DNA from: Microbulbifer sp. ALW1 | GTDB lineage: Bacteria > Pseudomonadota > Gammaproteobacteria > Pseudomonadales > Cellvibrionaceae | Length of the DNA: 64,000 nt | Direction of reading: 5' to 3' | Assembly (NCBI RefSeq): GCF_009903625.1 | Contig: NZ_CP047569.1 | Location: 2,830,501 to 2,894,500, forward strand | Shown: positions 1-7,572 of the stretch, one piece after another | Position numbering within the stretch: position 1 is the stretch's first letter | How the letters are laid out: the number at the start of each line of letters is the position of its first letter | The notes under the pieces: generated by a model | Databases searched by the model: none | What the model was told of the DNA's origin: nothing | What the model saw: the letters and a program-made list of their open reading frames with translations, nothing else | Program-made: the position numbers and the translations under genes

Positions 1-1
1 C

Positions 2-220
2 ATGGACGATATCACCTTTGATTACGCCAGAACCCTGCGCTCGTGGCGCGAGGCTTTTTTTGAACGTATTGAGGAGGTTCGCTCGCAGGGGTTTGATCAG
101 CGCTTTATCAATATGTGGGACTTTTACCTGTGCTACTGCGAGGGTGGGTTTCTTGAGCGCGTGATCAGCACTGCCCAGTTTACCTTTGCCAAACCGCGCT
201 GCCGGACACTTCCACGCTAG
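2..220 (+). CDS. cfa: Cyclopropane-fatty-acyl-phospholipid synthase, C-terminal fragment
   Basis: This is the last ~72 residues of a gene that begins before the window. The tail reads DYARTLRSWREAF, then a QGFDQRF-NMWDFYL-CYCEGGF stretch, which is the characteristic C-terminus of the SAM-dependent cyclopropane-fatty-acid synthases; these add a methylene bridge to unsaturated phospholipid acyl chains at the inner membrane. The SAM-binding half lies outside the window. The ATG at position 2 is internal and not the true start. The frame ends at TAG (218-220). A DUF2878 membrane protein follows about 37 bases later on the same strand, which suggests one operon. Confidence 0.85.
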   Translation: MDDITFDYARTLRSWREAFFERIEEVRSQGFDQRFINMWDFYLCYCEGGFLERVISTAQFTFAKPRCRTLPR

Positions 221-256
221 CAATTTAGAAATTTAGCCCTATGTGAGTGGTGAATC

Positions 257-841
257 GTGGCGACTCAAGCGATGAGCAGTTCCGGGAACCTGCCGCTTTG
301 GCGGATGCTAATCAGTGGGTGCCTGTTCGAGGGGATCTGGCTCCTGTGTGTGATGGCGCCATCCAGTACGCTTATCGTGCTGTTCACGGCGGCCAACCTT
401 CTGTGTCATCTCTGGTTATTTTGTGGCCCTAGAACTGAGAGCGGGGTGTCGCATAGGGTGTCGGATAGTGTGTTGCGTACACTGCTATGGCTGATCCTGG
501 TCTCAACTCTGGGTGTCGTTATGGACAGCCTCCTGTTTCAGTACGGACTCTTTCAGACCCCCGACAAATTCAGCATCATCCCGCTCTGGCTTGCCATGCT
601 CTGGGTAAACTTTGCGCTCGCATTGCGTTTCGCGTTTGTCTTTCTCCAGAAGCATCTGCTGCTTGCGGCGTTGTTCGGGTTAATCGGTGGTCCTCTTAGT
701 TATTTCATCGGTGCTGAAATAGGCGGAAGGGTGACCCTTGCCGAACCGCTTTGGTTATCACTCGGATTACTCGGGTTTTTATGGGCCGTCTTCCTGGTGT
801 TAATGGCCTACTGGGCCCGGCGTCGCTTTTTCAGGATTTAG
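257..841 (+). CDS. DUF2878 family integral membrane protein
   Basis: A 194-residue hydrophobic protein with about five or six membrane segments. The PLWLAMLWVNFALALR segment and the later GGPLSYFIGAEIGG stretch are the signature of DUF2878, a family of unknown biochemical role often found beside cyclopropane-fatty-acid synthase genes, as here. The start used is GTG at 257 (MATQAM); an in-frame ATG at 272 is the main alternative, and neither has a strong ribosome binding site. It probably belongs to the membrane-lipid operon that begins upstream. No function is claimed beyond the family assignment. Confidence 0.75.
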   Translation: MATQAMSSSGNLPLWRMLISGCLFEGIWLLCVMAPSSTLIVLFTAANLLCHLWLFCGPRTESGVSHRVSDSVLRTLLWLILVSTLGVVMDSLLFQYGLFQTPDKFSIIPLWLAMLWVNFALALRFAFVFLQKHLLLAALFGLIGGPLSYFIGAEIGGRVTLAEPLWLSLGLLGFLWAVFLVLMAYWARRRFFRI

Positions 842-884
842 CACTTTGTGAGCAGGGCCCTAGGCAATTGAAGAGGACAAGTCA

Positions 885-1643
885 GTGATGAGTGTGATCG
901 CAGCTGCAGCATTGGTCATTAGTGGGTGTAGTGCGCCCGCTGAGATTACTGCGTCTGCGATAGTCGCGGGAAGGGCGGTGATTCCCGGAGAGACGGAGAC
1001 CGTCTATTGCGAATATTTTTTGCCCCAGGACCCGGGAACAATGCATGTTCTTTACTTTGCTCCCGACGGCGAGAAGATTGCAGAGAAACGACTGGAGGCC
1101 ATTGCACCCGGCAGCGCGATTCAGGAACAACGGTTGCCACAGGTGTTTCAGCAGGACTTCCGCTCCGGTGAGCTGCGCGAAACCGTGTGGGAATCTGGTG
1201 CCTGGCGAATTCGTTACCAGAAGGCGGAAAACCAGGCGCTTCGCGAAGTGGTGATTGACGATTCAGAAATTGATGTCATTGATGCGGGGTTCGATGCCTA
1301 TGTGCGGGAACACTGGCAGGCGTTAGCGAGCGGCGCAGAGCTCGGATTCCTGTTTGCCTCTCCGCCCCACGGTAGAAGCATTCGCCTGCGTGCCACTTCT
1401 GTGGCTTGCGAACCTCCGGACTCGGCGCTGTGTGTGCGCGTGGATCTCGCCCAACCGCTACTGCGCTGGATCGCCGGCGGTGACATCCTGTTGCGTTACA
1501 GTACCGTTGATAGTGACGGCGTGACGAAGGACAAAAACGCGCTCGCCCCAATGCCTCGTCTGCAGCGGTTTACCGGGGTGAGTAACCTGCTGGATGACTC
1601 CGGAGAGCCCCAGCGCCTGCAGATCGATTATTTTTACCGCTGA
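885..1643 (+). CDS. Putative lipoprotein of unknown function
   Basis: A 252-residue protein that I do not recognise. It starts with a short hydrophobic stretch ending in VISGC, an acceptable lipobox, so it is probably exported and lipidated at that Cys. The rest is soluble and mixed alpha/beta in character, with several Cys in the exported part (YCEYF, ACEPPDSALCVR) that could form disulfides. GAGGA lies 8-11 bases before the two possible starts (GTG 885, ATG 888). It follows the DUF2878 gene by about 43 bases and is probably co-transcribed. An envelope role is inferred from the signal sequence only. Confidence 0.6.
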   Translation: MMSVIAAAALVISGCSAPAEITASAIVAGRAVIPGETETVYCEYFLPQDPGTMHVLYFAPDGEKIAEKRLEAIAPGSAIQEQRLPQVFQQDFRSGELRETVWESGAWRIRYQKAENQALREVVIDDSEIDVIDAGFDAYVREHWQALASGAELGFLFASPPHGRSIRLRATSVACEPPDSALCVRVDLAQPLLRWIAGGDILLRYSTVDSDGVTKDKNALAPMPRLQRFTGVSNLLDDSGEPQRLQIDYFYR

Positions 1644-1840
1644 TTTTCCTCGGGCCTCCAGGGCCTCATTCAACAGCTTTTAACCCTCGCCCTGTAGACT
1701 CTATTCCAGAAAAGTCCATCCCTGGTATCAATCACTCCGTTCTTTGCAGCATCCTGTAAATGAGCAATTGGGGTGGCGCGCTTCTCTACGCTGGTCTAAA
1801 CCTAAGTAGACACAGGCGACAAATGTGGTGAGGAGCGCCA

Positions 1841-2248
1841 ATGAAACTGCCAATCAAACTGAAGGTCATGGCCGCTGTGGGCCTGAGCGCAGCAACCCTG
1901 TTGGGGTGTGCCTACCAACAGGAGCAGGTGCCAGGCGCGCGCGGAATCGTTATTGATACCTACGGCGTGAACATGCGCCAGTACCAGCTGGATCTGGCGG
2001 ATTGCAATGGCCTGGCCACGGCGGCACGGCGCGATGAGGGCCGTCGAGGGCTGACGCGTGCCGCTGGCGGTGCGCTCCTCGGCGGTGCGCTGGGTGCAAT
2101 CATCGGCGACACCAGCAGTGCCGCGGCTGCGGCGGCCGGAGCCGGGGCGGTAATAGGGGGTGTCAGCGGTGTTGGCAGTGCCCATGCGGAAGCCAATTAC
2201 ATTACGCGCAACTGCCTGCGTGGTCGCGGATACCGAGTACTCAATTAG
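1841..2248 (+). CDS. Glycine-zipper outer-membrane-type lipoprotein
   Basis: A 135-residue protein with an N-terminal signal sequence ending in LLGC (lipobox, Cys about residue 23). A central alanine/glycine segment with GxxxG spacing (GGALLGGALGAIIGD, then GAGAVIGGVSGVG) matches the glycine-zipper motif of SlyB/YmgG-like lipoproteins, where it mediates helix packing in a membrane. Two Cys (LADCNG and TRNCLRGRG) flank the zipper and could pair. The ribosome binding site is GAGGAG just before the ATG. A strong rho-independent terminator follows about 90 bases after the stop, so it is probably a short single-gene unit. Confidence 0.7.
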   Translation: MKLPIKLKVMAAVGLSAATLLGCAYQQEQVPGARGIVIDTYGVNMRQYQLDLADCNGLATAARRDEGRRGLTRAAGGALLGGALGAIIGDTSSAAAAAAGAGAVIGGVSGVGSAHAEANYITRNCLRGRGYRVLN

Positions 2249-2335
2249 GTAGCGGCCAAATGAGGCTAGTGCTGACTGGCCGCTGAGCGAATTCATCCCA
2301 AGTGCTATTCGGCAACTCACAGGACTTGGCTTGAG

Positions 2336-2362
2336 CCGGAGGATTATTCCTCCGGTTTTTTT
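2336..2362 (+). terminator. Rho-independent terminator after the glycine-zipper gene
   Basis: Perfect 8-bp stem CCGGAGGA/TCCTCCGG with a TTAT loop (2344-2347), followed by seven T residues. It ends the plus-strand unit just before the convergent cytochrome gene. Confidence 0.9.
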
Positions 2363-2372
2363 ATGTGGAAAT

Positions 2373-2402
2373 AAAAATGGCCCGCACGTTGCCGTGCGGG
2401 CC
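2373..2402 (-). terminator. Rho-independent terminator of the cytochrome gene
   Basis: A 10-bp stem (plus-strand arms GGCCCGCACG 2379-2388 and CGTGCGGGCC 2393-2402) with a TTGC loop. Reading the minus strand it is followed by ATTTTTAT. It lies 20 bases past the stop of the cytochrome gene. Confidence 0.85.
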
Positions 2403-2421
2403 TCACCGTTATGCCAGTGGG

Positions 2422-5394
2422 TTAGGGCATGACTGGAGGTGCGGGATAGGGCACTTCAATTTTGGATTTGCCATTGGTGTTGGAAATATCCATATCGCAA
2501 TGGTCTTCCAGGTTGTGCTCGAAGTACGTATTTCCCTCCAGAATTTCCTGGAAGGTACTAATACGCTTCACACTACCGTTTTCACCCACCGCCGGAATAT
2601 CCGCCAGTATGGTGCGACCTTTTTTGTCATGACCATGGGGAACACAAATTTGCGGGTGGTCAAATTTGCCTTCCTGATAGGCCGCGCCCCAGTCGGTCAA
2701 GCCGGTTTCCATCATCTCGATCATCGCGGCTTCACGATCGGCGCCCACATCAAAGATGCGCAGGCCGGCATCCAGATTGGCTTTGTTCAGCTTGGAGAAG
2801 CCGAAGCGCTTGTCGTCGTCCGCATCGAAGTCAACAATGGTTTTGTAGAACTCCAGCACCTGACGCAGGTTCATCTTGGCACCGTTGTGCATAAACGGTC
2901 CGGTGAACTTGGTCATGCGAATGGTTGGCGTCTTGAAGAAACCATTGCGCAGCGCCAAGTCTTCAGGAGGCACGGTTGGATCGCAGAATGCCGGGGGCGG
3001 ATCCATTTCCGGGTCACACGCCAGGTTCATGGCGAAGGGTTTGGCGGAAAGGTCGCTCGGCGACTTGGGCACCTGAATGCCACCTACACCTACACCGGCC
3101 TGGAGTCGGTCCTTGATTTTTTGCAGGACTGCTCTGGATGCGGTGGAGTTGTAGGGGGAGGGCAGAGGTCCGGGCAACATGCCCATCAGCTGTGCCAGAC
3201 GCGCTTTGGAGAGCGGGATCATGCCGCCGCTGCTGGTCTCTATGTCTCCGCCAACACTGACGTCTTCCTTGGTGGGACGGATGGCAATGTTGTAGAAGCC
3301 CGAGTCGTAGACACCCTGATTTTCAAAGGTATTCATCCGCTCGAGGATGGCCGGGGGCTCTTCGCCAGGTACTGGGTCACCGCCGAAGCCAACCGTGGCA
3401 CTGATGGTGGCACCGGTGAACTCCGCAGAAGAGTGGCAGGCCGCACAGTCGGTAGCACCGGCCTGGAAGCGTCCCATACCCTCGTCGATGTTGGCGATAG
3501 TGGCTGCCGCTGCCTCACAGACCCGAGAGTCGTACGGTGGTGTACATCCACCGATCGCTTCGCCGGCCATCAACAGGCCACTTGCAGGCTGGTTCGGTGC
3601 TTTCGGCGCTTCGGAGCCGGTTTCCGCTTTGGGATGGATAAACTCCGCGAACTTGTAGGCACAGGAGTCGTAGGCAGCACCTGCTTCGACGGCACTGGTA
3701 TCTGGCGGCAGCATCGCGGTACAGTCGGCGAAGGCGACGCCATCACCTGCTGGCTGCATGCCGGTCCAGTCAATCACCATCATGAAACGTCCGTTAACGC
3801 GTTCAAACTTGCGATCCGGTGTTCCAGCAGGGGGGCGACCCATACCCACATCGAGTTTCACCAGGACTCTGCCATCGGCACTGGTGTGTTCGATCAGGGT
3901 TTTAGGGCCGTTGTTGCCCTGCGGATCCGAATCGATCATGCCGCCCGCCATCAGGTCAACAATGGTGTTGCCGGTGGTGAGGGTTGCCTCGTAGGCTTGG
4001 ACGGCAAGACCCCAGAACAAGTTGAAGTTGACCTCCATCAGGGTTCTGTTTTCCGAGTCGTAGCCACAGTAGCTCATGTCGACTTTTTCGGTAAAGTCGG
4101 AAGCTTTGCTCAGGCACACGTTGTAACCACTGCCGTCGCCCCAGAACTTCTCAAGGAAGATGTCCTTGATAAAATCGGAGTAGAGCTTGTGATCAATACC
4201 GCGCACCTGATACTCACCGGGCCCGCAGGTGGTCAGATCACCCAGCAGCGAGTCACTGCAGTTTACCCACTGCCCGTAGAGGGGGGAGAGGTGCAGTATT
4301 TTGCGGCCAAGGTTATAAGCGAGTCCGCCACCGCCACCGCGGTGGATAAATTCCATTTCAAGGTCACTGCCGGTAGGGCCAACGGCCTGGGAGGCAAGTG
4401 ACGAGAATGGAATCAGCACCCCGTGCTTCTGGGCATAGTCCCCGCCGTAGTAAACACGCAATTTGGCATCCGGATCGCGGAAGCCGAGCGTGTTTACGCC
4501 GTTGAAGAACATATCCGCGCGGCCATCCCAGAAACTGCGCTGGTTGAAGATGGCGTTGTAGGTGGTAGGCGTGTTGCGCGGTTCCACCCGGCGCACGGTT
4601 TTCTGAAATAGCGGGTCGTTGGGAAAATCCACCGGGAAGAGGGCGTCTTTGTAGTCAAAGCCGTCGTCCTCTAGTTCGATGGTGCCCGCGTCCTGGCCTG
4701 ACCCCGCGATAAGGCCGGTAAACAGTGTGGCGCGCACCCCTTGTGAGGAAACCACATCGTTGACATCGTAGCCCGCGATACTGTTCAGGATCGAATTGTC
4801 CACCAGCGAACCGGGTGTGCCATCCGATTGATCCGGTGTGGCGCCATTGGCCATGAGGGTGCTCTCGCTCACCGGCAAGCCGCGCGGAGAATTGGCACCA
4901 CCGTACTGTGATACCGTGAGCTTTTTGTTGGCGCCTATCAGCTGGTGCGAAATGTCTCCACCGCGCAGGCCCGGACTCATGCTATTGACCTTGCGGATAT
5001 CGGCACCGGAGTTGAAGTGACAGCTGGCACAGGCCTGTACCCCATCACTGCCCACCTGCATATCGAAGAAGAACAGTTTGCCCAGCTGTTGAAGCTTGGT
5101 GCGCTTGTATGGCTTGGTAATTTGCTCCCATTCCGATGGGCTGACGCCTTCACCCTGGCCGTCCAGCAGGCCCAGCATATTGACGTCGGGCACCGTGATT
5201 TTTTTCAGCGGGGGTGGATCAGCCAATGCTGGTCCGGCAATCAAGGACAACGATAATCCCCAGGCGCCGCCCCTTTGCAAAAAGGTGCGGGCAATGGACT
5301 TCCTTAGCCCGGGGGTTCGTTTCTTCTTTGGGTCTGGAGGTGCGATTGACCGGTTATCCGAATGCGGATGGCAATCGCCGTTACGGAACGGCAT
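2422..5394 (-). CDS. Large di-haem cytochrome c peroxidase/MauG-like protein
   Basis: A 990-residue exported protein. A positively charged N-terminus and hydrophobic stretch ending in AGPALA (about residue 58) form a signal peptide, so it acts in the periplasm or outside. Two c-type haem motifs are visible: CASCH (residues 122-126) and CAACH (650-654). The C-terminal FMHNGAKMNLRQVLEFY segment is typical of the bacterial cytochrome c peroxidase/MauG superfamily. Classical CcpA proteins are about 330 residues, so this one carries some 500 extra residues, mostly between the haems. Substrate unknown: peroxide reduction or oxidative modification of a protein or polymer are both possible. It has its own terminator and no operon partner. 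Confidence 0.75.
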   Translation of the reverse strand: MPFRNGDCHPHSDNRSIAPPDPKKKRTPGLRKSIARTFLQRGGAWGLSLSLIAGPALADPPPLKKITVPDVNMLGLLDGQGEGVSPSEWEQITKPYKRTKLQQLGKLFFFDMQVGSDGVQACASCHFNSGADIRKVNSMSPGLRGGDISHQLIGANKKLTVSQYGGANSPRGLPVSESTLMANGATPDQSDGTPGSLVDNSILNSIAGYDVNDVVSSQGVRATLFTGLIAGSGQDAGTIELEDDGFDYKDALFPVDFPNDPLFQKTVRRVEPRNTPTTYNAIFNQRSFWDGRADMFFNGVNTLGFRDPDAKLRVYYGGDYAQKHGVLIPFSSLASQAVGPTGSDLEMEFIHRGGGGGLAYNLGRKILHLSPLYGQWVNCSDSLLGDLTTCGPGEYQVRGIDHKLYSDFIKDIFLEKFWGDGSGYNVCLSKASDFTEKVDMSYCGYDSENRTLMEVNFNLFWGLAVQAYEATLTTGNTIVDLMAGGMIDSDPQGNNGPKTLIEHTSADGRVLVKLDVGMGRPPAGTPDRKFERVNGRFMMVIDWTGMQPAGDGVAFADCTAMLPPDTSAVEAGAAYDSCAYKFAEFIHPKAETGSEAPKAPNQPASGLLMAGEAIGGCTPPYDSRVCEAAAATIANIDEGMGRFQAGATDCAACHSSAEFTGATISATVGFGGDPVPGEEPPAILERMNTFENQGVYDSGFYNIAIRPTKEDVSVGGDIETSSGGMIPLSKARLAQLMGMLPGPLPSPYNSTASRAVLQKIKDRLQAGVGVGGIQVPKSPSDLSAKPFAMNLACDPEMDPPPAFCDPTVPPEDLALRNGFFKTPTIRMTKFTGPFMHNGAKMNLRQVLEFYKTIVDFDADDDKRFGFSKLNKANLDAGLRIFDVGADREAAMIEMMETGLTDWGAAYQEGKFDHPQICVPHGHDKKGRTILADIPAVGENGSVKRISTFQEILEGNTYFEHNLEDHCDMDISNTNGKSKIEVPYPAPPVMP

Positions 5395-6599
5395 GGCTAG
5401 ATCCCTCTCGCTGGTTACGCTAATCGATACGCCTTGTTACCTTTCAGGTTCGCTCGGCAGGCATCACCCCGAACAGTGCGCGGGTTGATTAATGATCGAG
5501 TTGAACATTTTTTAGGCAACATATAAAAAATAGAATTTCGTTTTGCATATGACAAATCGGTTTGGGGGGTACTGGTTATAACGGATGAGAAAGAAGTACC
5601 TGTCGCCCTGTGCAGCGGCAGAGAAAACCGATCAAAAATTTTTGACGGCTTGTGCGCCAAAAAGAATTATTTGGCGACGAAGAATTTTTGAAATGTGAAA
5701 TAAATCAAGTATTAAGAGCGCTGATCGTCAGGCGGTCGTTCGATGGGGGATTCCGGTTAATTAAGTTTTATTCGCATCTTTGCTACGGGATAAATTGAGA
5801 AATTATTACGGGCATAATTTATTACCGGTAACGATTGCACCAAAATAGGTTATTTCACGGTGTATTTTCGTGTGCGTTTAAATCGAAAAATTATGCACAT
5901 TAGCTAGAAAGGGCCATTCATTAATTTACCGGTTTTTTTGTCGCATTTTTATGCTGGTGCTTGGGGTTATTTAATCTTCTGTTTTTACATCCATTTGATT
6001 GGAGCGAGGTTTTTTAAAACACAGGGAACTATTTGACCCGAGGCCATGTGCTTGAGCGCTGGGTAAAGGGCGAAGCTGTGTTCCTGGAATGGTGGGGCAT
6101 AAGGCTTTGACGTGCGATTTTTTATAATTGTTGGGCACTGCGCCATTTTTATTTTTCAGTAACTTTTTTCCTAAGCAAATAGAACTTCTCTCCTATGGCG
6201 AGGCTAGCGTCCGCGTTCAAGACTGAATATCGATTGTTCATTATTCGATCTCGTTGTACGAAATAAGATCAGTCTGCGCAGGGTAAGACGACTAATTCAT
6301 CCAGTGATGTAGTTTTCGCTGTCACACACGGGTTGGTTTTAATTAGCACGGACCTTGTCTAACCAAGCAGTTTTCACCGGACAACTGAGTTTGCTGTATC
6401 GACTCGCGTGCATTCGGGTAAATCCGGGGTGATTTGGGAAGTAAAAATCGCCTTTTTTAACCTGTTTGTTTCTGAGCGGTGCTGGCGGCTCGACGGGTAA
6501 TCTGTGAATCACCAAAACTGGGTGCGGGAGTGCACCCTTAGTCGGTTTGTGATGAAGGCGTTGTCGCAACTCGACTTGTTGATGTTTAAGGAGATACTC
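5395..6599. other. 1.2-kb AT-rich intergenic region between cytochrome and curlin genes
   Basis: No convincing coding sequence: the short open frames at 5415-5660 and 6339-6569 (both minus) have no recognisable product or ribosome binding site. The DNA is visibly richer in A+T than the flanking genes. It must hold the divergent promoters of the cytochrome and curlin genes. I see no riboswitch or tRNA. The length and composition suggest extended regulatory DNA, perhaps bound by a nucleoid protein, but no specific operator can be named. Confidence 0.5.
6588..6593 (+). promoter_or_regulatory. Ribosome binding site that fixes the curlin start
   Basis: AAGGAG six bases before the ATG at 6600. The frame is open upstream to an ATG at 6504, but only the 6600 start has this site and gives an N-terminal signal peptide. 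Confidence 0.85.
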
Positions 6600-7481
6600 A
6601 TGAAGGCGTATACCCCGATAGCCGCGGCAATCGTATTTGCTGTCAGCTCAGCTGCCATGGCTGGAGAAAATACGGCGATTCAAGTTCAGGCAGGTGGATT
6701 GAACCATGCGGATGCGGTGCAAGATAGCCCGCTTGCTTTTTATAACTTCGTTATGCAAACGCAACTTGGTTTTAAAAACAAGGCGGAAGCAATTCAGGAT
6801 GGCACCGAGACCGGCAGTAAGATTTTCCAAACCCAGATCGGAAAGTTAAATAAAGCATCCTCCGTGCAGGAAGATGGCTATGGCAACCTAACCGACGTTT
6901 TGCAGCTGGGTATTAAAAACAAGGCGTTCACTGCTCAGGTGCTGACCGTGGGCAATCATGCGCTGGTCAAGCAGTTCGGTAACTACAACCGCGCTGAAAT
7001 TAATCAGATGTGGGGTTACGACAACCTGGCCACAATTACCCAGGATGGAGAGGGCAACAAGGCGTGGGTTGATCAGTGGTATAGCGACTACTCTGTGGGC
7101 CTGATCAAGCAGCATGGCCAGAACAACCGTGCGCGCACCGAACAGTTCGGTACCTCTGCTTCTAATTCTTACACTTACCAGTACGGTGAAGGTAACCGCG
7201 CCAATGTGTTCCAAGGCGGCTTCTACAATGAATCCCTGATTCTTCAACACGGCGAATATAACCGAGCGAAAGTCGACCAGTGGGGCGAGGATCTGAATCA
7301 GGTCACGGTGCAGTACGGCCATGGCAACCGCGCAGTAACCATGCAGGAAGAATACGGACACAACTCCCTGACTACACAGCTGGGTTCGTATAACGTACAC
7401 AAGACCATGCAGACCGGGTCTTACGAGACAGCCGTTGCCTTCCAGCTCGGTGATGCTAACAAGGGTGTGATTAACCAGTAA
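6600..7481 (+). CDS. Curlin-repeat (CsgA/CsgB-like) secreted amyloid subunit
   Basis: A 293-residue protein. Residues 1-21 are a signal peptide ending AAMA. The whole mature chain is built from about eleven and a half repeats of 22-24 residues on the plan QxGxxNxAxxxQ (for example QFGNYNRAEINQ, QYGEGNRANVFQ, QHGEYNRAKVDQ). This is the amyloid strand-turn-strand repeat of curli subunits; E. coli CsgA has five. Regular Q, G and N spacing predicts a beta-solenoid amyloid outside the cell. Odd: no csgB, csgD or csgEFG export gene is present in the window, so secretion must rely on genes elsewhere. It is monocistronic with a strong terminator. Confidence 0.85.
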   Translation: MKAYTPIAAAIVFAVSSAAMAGENTAIQVQAGGLNHADAVQDSPLAFYNFVMQTQLGFKNKAEAIQDGTETGSKIFQTQIGKLNKASSVQEDGYGNLTDVLQLGIKNKAFTAQVLTVGNHALVKQFGNYNRAEINQMWGYDNLATITQDGEGNKAWVDQWYSDYSVGLIKQHGQNNRARTEQFGTSASNSYTYQYGEGNRANVFQGGFYNESLILQHGEYNRAKVDQWGEDLNQVTVQYGHGNRAVTMQEEYGHNSLTTQLGSYNVHKTMQTGSYETAVAFQLGDANKGVINQ

Positions 7482-7504
7482 TCTCACAGTAGTGTGATTG
7501 AACG

Positions 7505-7542
7505 AAAAACGGGCGCAGCTCTTTCGAGTGCGCCCGTTTTTT
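7505..7542. terminator. Bidirectional terminator between curlin and putA
   Basis: Arms ACGGGCGCA (7509-7517) and TGCGCCCGT (7529-7537) form the stem, flanked by an A run on the left and a T run on the right. It can serve both the curlin gene and the convergent putA. Confidence 0.88.
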
Positions 7543-7572
7543 ATTGCCCGGCTGTTTTGTTTACGCGAGGTG

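Noticed and set aside
2365..4401. Long open frame (678 codons) on the plus strand across the cytochrome gene
   Set aside because: It is antisense to the convincing haem protein, has no family features and an odd H/V/R/G-rich composition typical of a reverse-strand shadow.
5415..5660. 81-codon minus-strand frame in the AT-rich gap
   Set aside because: No ribosome binding site, no motif, and amino acid use unlike the neighbouring genes.
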